Origin: Streptomyces scabichelini
GTDB lineage: Bacteria; Actinomycetota; Actinomycetes; Streptomycetales; Streptomycetaceae
Length of the DNA stretch: 50,184 bases
Reading direction: 5' to 3'
NCBI RefSeq assembly: GCF_011045015.1
Contig: NZ_JAAKZY010000062.1
Location: 1 to 50,184, forward strand
Within the stretch, counting starts at the first letter, position 1. Each line of letters begins with the position of its first letter. The translations under genes were made by a program, and so were the position numbers. Below the pieces are notes generated by a model that worked only from the letters and a program-made list of their open reading frames with translations, searched no databases and was not told where the DNA came from. Shown here in pieces: positions 8,121 through 15,404 of the stretch.

Positions 8121-8412
8121 CGACGTCCTCGTACTGGTATGTCGGGGCCGTGGCGGCTCCCGCGGATCTGCGAGTCGGGCATGCGCCATCGCGGTGCCGT
8201 TCGCGCGCGCCGAAAATCCGGCCCCGCGTCGCCCGGCGGCCACTCACAGTAGTTGCCAGCGCATCACACTCGGTGGGCAGTTGCCAAAGTCCGGCAGGCA
8301 GCGTCCCGCTCTGGTATGAGGGCTCGTACGACAGACCGATAAGCCCCTCGTATGCGTGTTCCCGTACGTGATCGGATCGATCAGACCTGGTCAGGACCGG
8401 TCAGGGAAAAAC
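8121..8412. other. Intergenic region upstream of the conservon
   Basis: These 292 nt hold the leader and presumably the promoter of the conservon operon. AGTTGCCA occurs at 8251-8258 and 8279-8286, direct repeats 28 bp apart. A cluster of related GGTCAGG repeats lies at about 8390-8406. I find no convincing -35/-10 pair and no coding region. Confidence 0.4.
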
Positions 8413-8451
8413 GGCGAGGGCCGAGGAGCAGATTGCTCCTCGGCCCTCGCC
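8413..8451 (-). terminator. Rho-independent terminator of the metallo-hydrolase gene
   Basis: A perfect 18-bp stem (arms 8413-8430 and 8434-8451, beginning GGCGAGGGCC) with a 3-nt loop is followed on the minus strand by TTTTT. It lies 24 nt after the stop of the gene ending at 8475. This is the clearest intrinsic terminator in the window. Confidence 0.92.
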
Positions 8452-8474
8452 GACCGTCTTCGTGTACGCCCCGG

Positions 8475-9677
8475 TCACCTGGCCGGGACGGTCTCCGGCT
8501 CTCCGGTGTCCTCCGTGGCGTCACCCGGCGTATCAGCGACCGGCTCTTCGACGACGGGCCAGCCACCGGCCGGTGTGAGTGCCACGCCGCGCCACCAGGG
8601 CTCGGACGGCACGGTCTCGGCCGTGGGCTCGAAGGGCTCGCCGGGACGGGGCAGCGCGATCCGGGCACCGGCCGCCCGGGCGGCGGTGATGGTCCCCTCA
8701 CCGGGCTCGGCCCACGGGTGCGCCGCCAGATTGAAGGTCGCCCAGTGGATCGGCAGCATCACGCCGCTGGGCTGCCCGCCCTGGAGGTTCAGGTGGGCGC
8801 GCATGCCCTCCTCGGGGGTCATGTGGATGTCGGGCCAGAACTCGCTGTACGCGCCGATCTGGATCATCGTGGCGTCGAAGGGGCCGTGCGCGGCGCCGAT
8901 GTCCTCGAAACCGGCGAAATAGCCGGTGTCCCCGCTGTGGTAGATCCGGTGCTCCTCGCCCGCCACGACCCAGGAGGCCCACAGCGTGTGCTGCGTGTTG
9001 CGCATGCCACGCCCGCAGAAGTGGCGCGCGGGCGTGGCGGTCAGGGAGATGCCACCCACCTGCGTCGACTCGTTCCAGTCCAGCTCGCGCAGCCGGTCCG
9101 CCGAGACGCCCCAGTGCTCCAGGTGGGCGCCGACGCCGAGCGGCACCGCGAACACGGTGTCCGTGTCGGCCAGGGCCTTGATCGTGGGCAGGTCGAGGTG
9201 GTCGTAGTGATCGTGCGAGATGACGACCACGTCGACCGGGCCGAGCGCGGCCAGCGGCAGCGGCACGGGGTGCAGCCGCTTGGGCCCGGCGAAGCTGAAC
9301 GGGGAGCACCGCTCGCCCCAGACGGGGTCGAAGAGCACGCGGTGCCCGTCGATCTCCGCGAGCACACTGGAGTGCCCCATCCAGGTGAGCCGCAACCCGT
9401 GGACGGGGGGCTTGCCGAGGTCGGCGAGCGTCGTGGCGTGCACCGGCACCGTGCCGGACGGTGCGCGGCGGACGCGCTCCTCCTTACGGAAGAAGGCCTT
9501 CGCAAACTCGAGCATGGCACCGTCGGGCCGAGGAGCACCCTCTGGATTCCGGAAGACGCCGTCCGCGAAATTCGGCGATCTGCGGATGCGCTCCATGCGC
9601 TCACCTGCGGGATCCGCGCCGAAGGCGGCAGGCCGCCGCGCACGGAGCCCGGAGCTCAGGGAACGGAAACCGGTCAC
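8475..9677 (-). CDS. MBL-fold metallo-hydrolase (NAPE-PLD/UlaG-like)
   Basis: The 400-residue protein has a metallo-beta-lactamase fold. The metal-binding motif is SHDHYDHLD, further likely ligands are the aspartate of YHSGDTGYF and the histidine of LPIHWATF, and LTWMGHSSVLAEIDG followed by DPVWGERCSP marks the N-terminal strands. The L-T-W-x-G-H-S/T-x-x-L and P-I-H-W arrangement is that of the NAPE-phospholipase D/RomA-like branch, which acts on phosphodiester or lactone substrates. No signal peptide is visible. It is divergent from the dehydrogenase at 9874 and ends at a strong terminator, so it is monocistronic. The substrate is not predictable. Confidence 0.9.
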   Translation of the reverse strand: MTGFRSLSSGLRARRPAAFGADPAGERMERIRRSPNFADGVFRNPEGAPRPDGAMLEFAKAFFRKEERVRRAPSGTVPVHATTLADLGKPPVHGLRLTWMGHSSVLAEIDGHRVLFDPVWGERCSPFSFAGPKRLHPVPLPLAALGPVDVVVISHDHYDHLDLPTIKALADTDTVFAVPLGVGAHLEHWGVSADRLRELDWNESTQVGGISLTATPARHFCGRGMRNTQHTLWASWVVAGEEHRIYHSGDTGYFAGFEDIGAAHGPFDATMIQIGAYSEFWPDIHMTPEEGMRAHLNLQGGQPSGVMLPIHWATFNLAAHPWAEPGEGTITAARAAGARIALPRPGEPFEPTAETVPSEPWWRGVALTPAGGWPVVEEPVADTPGDATEDTGEPETVPAR

Positions 9678-9743
9678 GGCACCTCCAGATGGAATCGGTC
9701 TGGCTTTCCATTATGGGCATCACCTCTGACAGCACCGAACCTA

Positions 9744-9809
9744 CTGAATATCCATTCAGCAACATTGGCAGGTTCACGCACGACTTCTCACACTGACTCA
9801 CTGTTCAGT
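9744..9809. promoter_or_regulatory. Inverted repeats in the divergent promoter region
   Basis: Between the divergent metallo-hydrolase and dehydrogenase genes lie CTGAAT-N4-ATTCAG at 9744-9759 and ACTGA-N8-TCAGT at 9792-9809. The second contains GACTCACT, the complement of AGTGAGTC, which recurs in the tandem array just before the TetR-type gene at 11066-11124. They are candidate sites for that regulator, based only on shared sequence and position. Confidence 0.4.
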
Positions 9810-9873
9810 AATTACGGTGTGATCAGCCAGACACGCAGACCTCCTGGGCCGACCGACAACTTACGGAGACCTC

Positions 9874-11064
9874 ATGACGGGCCCCGACAGCCGCCCCTTG
9901 ATCACGCTCACCTGGACCGACCACGTCACCGGCCGCCAGGGGCACCTCGTCGTCGACCGGCTGGTCCGCGGTGTGTCCAGCGGCGGGCTGCGGATGCGGG
10001 ACGGCTGCACGCTCGACGAAGTCACCGGACTCGCCCGCGGCATGACCATGAAGGAAGCCCTGCACTACAACCCGGAGAGCAACTACGTTCCGCTGGGCGG
10101 CGCCAAGGGCGGCATCGACTGCGATCCCCGGGCCCCGGAGGCGTACGGGATTCTCGTGCGCTACCTGCGCGCCATGCGCCCGTACATCGAGAACTTCTGG
10201 ACCACCGGCGAGGACCTCGGTCTCACTCAGGACGTCGTCGACCGGGCCACCGCCGAGGCGGGGCTCGTCTCGTCCATCCAGGCCGTGTATCCGCTGCTCG
10301 ACGACGAGGCGGTGGCCCGGCGGCGGCTGGCGGACGCGTTCGCCGTCGAGGTGGACGGCATCGGACTCGACGAGCTGGTCGGCGGCTGCGGGGTGGCCGA
10401 ATCCGTCCTCGCGGCGCTGGACCGGTCGAACCAGCCGTACGCGGGGACGAGGGTGGCCGTGCAGGGTCTGGGCACCATGGGCGGGGCCACCGCACGGTTC
10501 CTCGCGCGCGCGGGACTCACGATCGTGGCCGTCGCCGACGTGAAGGGCACGATCGCCAACCCCGAAGGGCTCGACATCGAGGCGCTGCTCGCCGCCCGCG
10601 ACGCGTACGGAACGGTCGACCGCTCGGCGCTGCGCCCGGCCGACCTCGAACTGCCCGGCGACGCCTGGCTGTCCGCCGAGGCCGAGGTGCTGGTGCCGGC
10701 GGCGGTCTCGTACGCGATCGACACCGCCAACCAGGCCGGGATCACGGCTCGTTGGATCGTCGAGGCCGCGAACATGCCCGTACTGCCGGATGCGGAGGAA
10801 CTGCTCGCCGCGCGCGGAGTGACCGTCCTGCCGGACGTCGTCGTCAACTCCGGGACGAACGCCTGGTGGTGGTGGACGCTGTTCGGCGACATCGGGGCCG
10901 ACGCGGAGGAGGCGTTCGCCCATACGCGACGCTCGATGCGCACCCTGATCGACCAGATGCTGGCGCGCGCGGATGTCGACGGGACGACGCCGCGGGCCGC
11001 CGCGCACGCGATCGTCGGTGACCGGCTGCCGGTGATTTCCGAACGGTTCGGGTGGTATCGGTGA
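9874..11064 (+). CDS. Glu/Leu/Phe/Val dehydrogenase family enzyme
   Basis: The 396-residue protein has the amino-acid dehydrogenase signature: ARGMTMKEALHYNPESNYVP leading into LGGAKGGI, whose lysines match the substrate-carboxylate and catalytic lysines of the family, and a Rossmann NAD(P) motif VAVQGLGTMGG (about residues 195-205). C-terminal EAANMPVLPDAEELLAARG and NSGTNAWWWW complete the fold. It would catalyse reversible NAD(P)-dependent oxidative deamination of an L-amino acid. The particular amino acid and cofactor cannot be read reliably. The start ATG has GGAG 6 nt upstream. A TetR-type regulator follows in the same direction after a tandem-repeat array and may control it. Confidence 0.85.
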   Translation: MTGPDSRPLITLTWTDHVTGRQGHLVVDRLVRGVSSGGLRMRDGCTLDEVTGLARGMTMKEALHYNPESNYVPLGGAKGGIDCDPRAPEAYGILVRYLRAMRPYIENFWTTGEDLGLTQDVVDRATAEAGLVSSIQAVYPLLDDEAVARRRLADAFAVEVDGIGLDELVGGCGVAESVLAALDRSNQPYAGTRVAVQGLGTMGGATARFLARAGLTIVAVADVKGTIANPEGLDIEALLAARDAYGTVDRSALRPADLELPGDAWLSAEAEVLVPAAVSYAIDTANQAGITARWIVEAANMPVLPDAEELLAARGVTVLPDVVVNSGTNAWWWWTLFGDIGADAEEAFAHTRRSMRTLIDQMLARADVDGTTPRAAAHAIVGDRLPVISERFGWYR

Positions 11065-11065
11065 C

Positions 11066-11124
11066 GTCGACTGAGTGAGTCGACTGAGTGAGTTGACTGG
11101 GTACTGAGTGAGTCGACTGAGTGG
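11066..11124. repeat. Tandem 13-bp repeats downstream of the dehydrogenase
   Basis: GTCGACTGAGTGA occurs at 11066-11078 and 11079-11091. A 20-bp variant follows at 11092-11111 and GTCGACTGAGTGG at 11112-11124. The array begins one base after the stop codon and ends about 70 nt before the TetR-type start. Copies contain AGTGAGTC, also present inverted at 9795-9802. Confidence 0.85.
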
Positions 11125-11193
11125 ATAGTCAGCAACAGCGCGCTGCGGCATCGGCGAATGAGGCCTCAAAAGGGCCTGTGTAGGGTTGCCCGC

Positions 11194-11799
11194 GTGGCCA
11201 GGGTGCGGTTGAGCGTGGAGGAACGGCGCGAGGAGTTGCTGCGGTCCGCCGTCACGCAGATCGAGGCACGGGGTGTAGCTGCGGTACGGATCGCCGATGT
11301 GGCGGCCGCGCTCGGGGTGAGCAACGCGCTGGTGCTGTATCACTTCTCGACCAAGGAGAAGCTGGTCGCCGCCGCGTTCTCGTACGCGGCCGAGGGCGAC
11401 CTGGCCCATCTGCGCAAGCTGCTCGGGCGCCGTACGACGGCACTGCGCCGACTGCGGGCGGCCGTGCGCTGGTACGCCCCGACGGGGCAGGCCAAGGGCT
11501 GGCGCCTGTGGATCGAGGGCTGGTCGGCGGCGCTGCGCGAGCCGGCGCTGCGCGATGTCACGCGCGATCTCGACCGGCAGTGGAAGGCCGCGATCGCCGA
11601 GGTCATCGCGGAGGGGGTGGCGGCGGGTGAGTTCCACTGCCCTGACCCCATGGATGCGGCGTTGCGTCTCACCGCGCTTCTCGACGGGCTCGCCGTCCAG
11701 ATGACGGCGTATGGGGGCGCGGTGTCGCGTGCTCGTACGCAGCGGTGGGCGGACGAAGCGCTTGCTCGCGAGCTGGGGCTGGTTGCCTCCGGCGGTTGA
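11194..11799 (+). CDS. TetR/AcrR-family transcriptional regulator
   Basis: The 201-residue reading has an N-terminal TetR helix-turn-helix (VEERREELLRSAVTQIEARG, then RIADVAAALGVSNALVLYHF and STKEKLVAAAF) and a C-terminal ligand/dimer domain with WRLWIEGWSAALREPALRD. This resembles the BetI-like subgroup. The start is uncertain. The upstream ATG at 11158 has no Shine-Dalgarno sequence. The GTG at 11194 is preceded by TAGGGT (11181-11186) with 7 nt between, which would suit a leaderless transcript. It lies 94-129 nt behind the dehydrogenase gene. Likely targets are its own promoter and the 9.7-kb divergent region, by proximity and shared motif. Confidence 0.88.
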   Translation: MARVRLSVEERREELLRSAVTQIEARGVAAVRIADVAAALGVSNALVLYHFSTKEKLVAAAFSYAAEGDLAHLRKLLGRRTTALRRLRAAVRWYAPTGQAKGWRLWIEGWSAALREPALRDVTRDLDRQWKAAIAEVIAEGVAAGEFHCPDPMDAALRLTALLDGLAVQMTAYGGAVSRARTQRWADEALARELGLVASGG

Positions 11800-12157
11800 G
11801 CGGTTGGGTTCGTTGTTTTGTGCGGGTTCGTTGTGGCTGGTCGCGCAGTTCCCCGCGCCCCTGGGTGGGTGGTGGGTCGGGGCCGTGGGCCGGTGCGTCA
11901 GCCCGTCGCAGGGTGGGCATACGGCCCGGTGTCGGTACACAGTGCGGGTTTCCTGAGACCGAACCTACGCGACGGGCGTACGACGCACCGGCCCACGGCC
12001 CCTCCCGCCGGTGGGTGAGTGCGGGTGTGTGTGGGTGGTGGGTGTGTGGGAGCTGGGGCTCGTTTTTTGGCTTGGGGCTCGTCCTTGGTCTTTTAGGGGC
12101 GCGGGGAACTGCGCGACCAGCCACGACGGCGCTGCAGCCGACAACGAACCCAACCGC
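11800..12157. repeat. Nested inverted-repeat element (~360 bp)
   Basis: Four pairs of perfect complementary arms are nested. From outside in they are 11800-11815 with 12142-12157 (16 bp), 11833-11862 with 12095-12124 (30 bp, containing TCGCGCAGTTCCCCGCGCCC), 11879-11899 with 11982-12002 (21 bp) and 11901-11909 with 11969-11977 (9 bp). It fills the 371-nt gap between the convergent TetR-type and SGNH genes. No ORF or transposase is present. The 30-bp arm is a sequence I recall as dispersed in Streptomyces intergenic regions. It can terminate transcription from both sides, but its symmetry and size also suit a non-autonomous mobile element. Confidence 0.85.
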
Positions 12158-12170
12158 CCGAGGCGACCCC

Positions 12171-12989
12171 TCAAACCGCCGCCCCAATCCGCGTCTTGAT
12201 GTCGTCCGGCGACAAACTTCCCTTTGCCACCACACGATCCCCCGACGACTCCCCACGAAGCCGCCGCCCGATCCACGGCACCAGGTACTCCCGCGCCCAG
12301 TGGATGTCGTCGCGCCGCACCTCGAGGGTGCCGCGCGGAGGCAGGGGCGGCCAGGGCTGGTCAGGGTCCGCGGGCACCGCCAGGCCGAGGACCTGGCCGG
12401 CGCGGAGCGCGACGCGCGTGTGGCCCTCCGGCGACAGGTGTAGCCGGTCGTCGTCCCAGGCCCGCCGGTCCTGGATGGTCTTCAGCGACCACAGGTCCAG
12501 CACGGGACAGCCGTACCGGTCGGCGATGGCCCGCACATGCCCGTTGTACGTGGCGATCTTGCCGCGCAGATGCTTGAGCACGGGTACGCCACGGGTGTCG
12601 AAGCCGGTGGTCACGAGCACCGTGCCGACGGCCGCCGCGAGTTCCGCGACCGCGCGTTCGAAGCGCTCGGCGACCTCGTCGGGATCGGTGCCCGGCCGCA
12701 GGATGTCATTGCCGCCCGCGCTGAACGAGACCAGGTCCGGGGCGAGTTCCTTGGCCTGCTGAAGTTGGTCCTCGACGATCTGGTCGAGGAGTTTTCCCCG
12801 TATGGCGAGGTTGGTGTAGTCGAAGTCGCCCTCGGGCCGCCGGTCGGCGAGCAGTACCGCGAACCGGTCGGCCCAGCCGACGAGCGCTCCGTCGGGGCCG
12901 GGGTCGCCGACGCCTTCGGTGAAGCTGTCCCCCACCGCCACGTACGACCCGATCACTGATCTGCTGTCATTCTTCGAATCGTCTGCCAC
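12171..12989 (-). CDS. SGNH/GDSL hydrolase family protein
   Basis: The 272-residue protein has all SGNH blocks: block I VAVGDSFTEGVGD with the nucleophile Ser of GDSF near residue 22, block III GGND in SFSAGGNDILRPG (about residues 91-98), and block V DDRLHLSPEGH carrying the catalytic Asp and His near residues 180-186. There is no signal peptide, so it is probably a cytoplasmic esterase, lipase or acyl hydrolase. The start is a GTG at 12989. An overlapping ATG at 12991 is out of frame, and the nearest purine-rich stretch (GGAAGG) lies some distance upstream. The end runs into the nested inverted repeat, likely its terminator. Confidence 0.92.
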   Translation of the reverse strand: MADDSKNDSRSVIGSYVAVGDSFTEGVGDPGPDGALVGWADRFAVLLADRRPEGDFDYTNLAIRGKLLDQIVEDQLQQAKELAPDLVSFSAGGNDILRPGTDPDEVAERFERAVAELAAAVGTVLVTTGFDTRGVPVLKHLRGKIATYNGHVRAIADRYGCPVLDLWSLKTIQDRRAWDDDRLHLSPEGHTRVALRAGQVLGLAVPADPDQPWPPLPPRGTLEVRRDDIHWAREYLVPWIGRRLRGESSGDRVVAKGSLSPDDIKTRIGAAV

Positions 12990-13078
12990 ATCGGCCCATG
13001 ATTCACCTTCCGATGTGAGCTACGCGACCGTAGGAAGGGGTTGACTTGCGGTGAGATAAGCCACGCGTCAAGTGTTGG

Positions 13079-13795
13079 TCAACTCGGAATAACCAGCTTC
13101 CACACCCGGAAATCCGTGATCCGGAAATGACTCCATACGGTCCGGAACGCGAAGTGCCCACGCGTGTACGGCTCCGGGTCGGCGTAGTCGAAGACGAGCC
13201 GCCCGTTGTTCCACCACTGGACGGTCGAGCCGTGCGAGACGATCCGGACGCGGTGGGGCTCGTTCGCCACCAGGAGTGGCTCCGTGTAGTCGTGGATCAG
13301 CGGCCGGACGCCCGCCTCGCCCACGTAACGGCGCAGCCGCGTGGTCGTGTTGTAGTTGGCGCCGTAGCCGGAGTAGTACGTCTTGAGGTAGTCGTACTCG
13401 TCCAGCGCGCCGCCGCGCTCGGTGGCGAAGAGGTCGTCCGGGGAGCGTACGTCGACCGCGTTCCAGAAGTTGTTGAGGTCCGACACCCGGTCGTTGGCGC
13501 CGCCCGCGGAGACCGGTGTGGCCGTGTACTCGATGACGTACGGCCCGTGGAGCTTCCGCTTGAACCAGACCGTCGCGCCGCTCGGCACGTCGATCTCCAG
13601 GACCCCGCGGGAGGCGGTGACGCTCCCGCCGTCCTGCAACTCGGTGGCCCACTGGCCCAGTCCGTGCCGGAAGTCGTCGCGGGCGATGAGCCGTCCTCGG
13701 CGGTGGCGTGCCGACGCGCTCGCGGTGTGCGCGGGGGCGAGGGCCGCCAGGGCGGCACCGGTGGCCAGGGCTCCGAAGGCTCTGCGGGTCGTCAT
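13079..13795 (-). CDS. Secreted DUF6250-type protein with Tat-like signal
   Basis: The 238-residue product starts MTTRRAFGALATGAALAALA. The RR near the N-terminus, hydrophobic core and ASA cleavage site fit a Tat-type signal peptide. The mature part begins RDDFRHGLGQWATEL and includes GGANDRVSDLNNFWNAVD, YLKTYYSGYGANYNTTTRLR, and WWNNGRLVFDYADPEPYTRG followed by HFAFRT. This concanavalin-like jelly-roll pattern is that of DUF6250 proteins found beside sugar-degrading enzymes. I chose the ATG at 13795 with GGAG 7 nt upstream; the longer reading has 26 extra residues before the signal. A LacI-type operator lies 57 nt upstream. Carbohydrate binding or cleavage is inferred, not shown. Confidence 0.82.
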   Translation of the reverse strand: MTTRRAFGALATGAALAALAPAHTASASARHRRGRLIARDDFRHGLGQWATELQDGGSVTASRGVLEIDVPSGATVWFKRKLHGPYVIEYTATPVSAGGANDRVSDLNNFWNAVDVRSPDDLFATERGGALDEYDYLKTYYSGYGANYNTTTRLRRYVGEAGVRPLIHDYTEPLLVANEPHRVRIVSHGSTVQWWNNGRLVFDYADPEPYTRGHFAFRTVWSHFRITDFRVWKLVIPS

Positions 13796-13851
13796 GAAGG
13801 GTCTCCTTTGATGGCCTGCGAGGGGTTGTGCGGAGCTCGCGCTCATGGATA

Positions 13852-13863
13852 GAAAGCGCTTAC
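13852..13863. promoter_or_regulatory. LacI-type operator upstream of the DUF6250 gene
   Basis: GAAAGCGCTTAC contains the perfect palindrome AAGCGCTT (13854-13861) and matches the G-W-AAGCGCTT-W-C pattern recognised by many LacI/GalR-family repressors. No LacI-family gene is present in the window, so the regulator must be elsewhere. The placement suggests sugar-responsive repression. Confidence 0.6.
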
Positions 13864-13923
13864 TCCGGATCACTCTGGCCGCAACTCCCTGCCGTTGTCG
13901 ACCCTTTCGACGTCCGGGACAAG

Positions 13924-13961
13924 CCGAAGGCCGGACCCGGGGATCGGGGTCCGGCCTTCGG
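13924..13961 (-). terminator. Terminator hairpin after the LysM/M23 gene
   Basis: A perfect 15-bp stem (CCGAAGGCCGGACCC / GGGTCCGGCCTTCGG) with an 8-nt loop lies 45 nt downstream of the minus-strand peptidase stop. It has no T-run, as is common in Streptomyces terminators. Confidence 0.75.
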
Positions 13962-14006
13962 TGCGCGAGGGAGAAGCGATCCGCTCGCGGCGGTGCGCGG
14001 GAGGCG

Positions 14007-14936
14007 TCAGACGGAGACGCCGTGCGAGCGCAGGAACGCCAGCGGGTCCACGTCCGAGCCGTAGTCCGGCGTGGTGCGGATCTCGAAGTGCAGGTGGGGA
14101 CCGGTGACGTTGCCGGTCGCGCCGGAGAGACCGACCTGCTGACCCGCGGTCACGGACTGTCCGGCCGAGACGGAAAGGGAGGAAAGGTGGGCGTACTGGG
14201 CATAGTGGCCGTCGTTGAGCTTGATGACGACCTCGTTGCCGTACGCACCGCCCCAGCCGGCGGAGACGACCGTGCCCGCACCCACGGCCTTGAGCGAAGT
14301 GCCGGTCGAGGCCGCGAAGTCCACACCGGTGTGGTACCCGCTGGACCACATGCCGCCCGACATCTTGTAGGGGGTGCTGATCGTCGCGCCCTCGACCGGC
14401 AGGGCGAAGCCGCTCGCATTGCTGGGCGCCTCGGCCGCCTTGGCGGTCGTGGCCTTCTTCGCGGGCGCCTGAGGGGCCTCGGCTGCCTTGGGAGCCTTGG
14501 CCGCCTTGGGGGCCTTGGCCTCGTTGGAGCCGGAAGGCGCGGAGGCGGCCTTCTTGCCGATCGTCAGCTCCAGGCCCGGGTGAATGAGGCTCGGGTCGCT
14601 GCCCACGGCTTCGCGGTTGTCCGCGTACAGCTTCTTCCAGCCACCGCTGACGTTCTGTTCGCCGGCGATCTTCGAGAGATAGTCGCCCGCCTTCACTTCG
14701 TACGTCCTGGTCGCGGCCTTCTTCTGGGCGGCGGCCGGAGCGGATTCGACCGCCTTCTCCGAAACGGATTCGGCCTTATTGGATACAGACACGGGCGTGG
14801 TCTGTGGAGTAGCGGCGTTGGCGCCGGCCGCTCCGAGCAACGGCAGTGCGAGCGCGGCGCCACCGGTTCCGGCGACGGCGATCGAGCGGGTGAAGCGCAG
14901 GGACTTCGGGCGGCGGTGCTTACCCTTCGCGGGCAT
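14007..14936 (-). CDS. Secreted LysM-M23 family metallopeptidase
   Basis: The 309-residue protein begins with a basic segment and a hydrophobic signal peptide (about residues 1-42, ending ANAATPQ). A LysM module follows at about residues 76-127 (YEVKAGDYLSKIAGEQNVSG). A linker rich in A, K and P-x-A-A-K repeats leads to an M23 (lysostaphin-type) domain with G-x-H-x-G-x-D-F (GYHTGVDF) and GPHLHFEI supplying the zinc ligands. It should cleave peptidoglycan cross-links outside the cell while LysM holds it on glycan. GGAGAGG lies about 8 nt before the ATG. The long leader carries a c-di-AMP-type riboswitch, so expression probably falls as c-di-AMP rises, linking wall remodelling to osmotic and turgor control. 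Confidence 0.95.
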   Translation of the reverse strand: MPAKGKHRRPKSLRFTRSIAVAGTGGAALALPLLGAAGANAATPQTTPVSVSNKAESVSEKAVESAPAAAQKKAATRTYEVKAGDYLSKIAGEQNVSGGWKKLYADNREAVGSDPSLIHPGLELTIGKKAASAPSGSNEAKAPKAAKAPKAAEAPQAPAKKATTAKAAEAPSNASGFALPVEGATISTPYKMSGGMWSSGYHTGVDFAASTGTSLKAVGAGTVVSAGWGGAYGNEVVIKLNDGHYAQYAHLSSLSVSAGQSVTAGQQVGLSGATGNVTGPHLHFEIRTTPDYGSDVDPLAFLRSHGVSV

Positions 14937-14952
14937 GACGAATTCCTCTCCG

Positions 14953-15082
14953 GTGCCTGCGAGGTGAGCTGTCGGGTGCGAGCTGGAGATGCCCGGCCGC
15001 GCTTTCGCGCAGCTTTACCCCAAGCCTGTTCCAGAGACCAGAACAGGCGTTGTACCTGTGGGTCCCCCGCTCCTGCCGTGTA
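14953..15082 (-). promoter_or_regulatory. ydaO/yuaA-type (c-di-AMP) riboswitch
   Basis: The minus-strand leader of the LysM/M23 gene contains the conserved ydaO blocks in order: GCAGGAGCGGGGGACCCA (5' part, down from 15078), a variable GCCTGTTC/GAACAGGC arm, TTGGGGTAAAGC, a GCGCGAAAGCGC hairpin, and the 3' block CCCGACAGCTCACCTCGCAG ending near 14955. Streptomyces peptidoglycan hydrolase genes are known to carry this element. The match is by eye from memory of the consensus. Expected action is that ligand binding reduces downstream expression. It occupies most of the 468-nt gap between 14937 and 15404. Confidence 0.85.
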
Positions 15083-15158
15083 CGGGTGTTGTGTGCGGAT
15101 TCCGGGCGGCGGCAGGATTAGGCGTCCGTCCGGATTGGTGGCGAACGTAAGCGACCAA

Positions 15159-15185
15159 GACGCGCAGGGACAACCTTTGGGTTCC
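15159..15185 (-). promoter_or_regulatory. Possible SigE-like promoter for the LysM/M23 leader
   Basis: On the minus strand GGAAC (15185-15181) is followed 18 nt later by CGTC (15162-15159), which resembles cell-envelope-stress SigE promoters. It would give a leader of about 215 nt including the whole riboswitch. The match is weak. Confidence 0.3.
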
Positions 15186-15348
15186 CTATGCGCACCCATT
15201 CTCTTGATCCTCGACCGAAATCACGTCACCCTCCGTGAATCAGCGGTCTGCCGCATTCTTGAAATCCCCTGTAAACCCAGTTGAATTACGTGAACATGGC
15301 GACAGCGGACCGTCACGAATATGACGCTCCTCACGGAACCACGATTCA

Positions 15349-15388
15349 GGAGTGCCTATTTAAGAGCGAGTTGGAATGAAGGCACTCC
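15349..15388 (-). terminator. Candidate terminator of the alpha-galactosidase gene
   Basis: A 9-bp stem (GGAGTGCCT / AGGCACTCC) with a 22-nt loop begins 16 nt past the alpha-galactosidase stop. The long loop makes it a weak candidate. Confidence 0.4.
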
Positions 15389-15404
15389 AATACGGACACA
15401 ACGC

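Noticed and set aside
8352..11021. 889-codon plus-strand frame over the metallo-hydrolase and dehydrogenase
   Set aside because: It spans two divergent genes with intact catalytic motifs and shows low-complexity Arg-rich translation.
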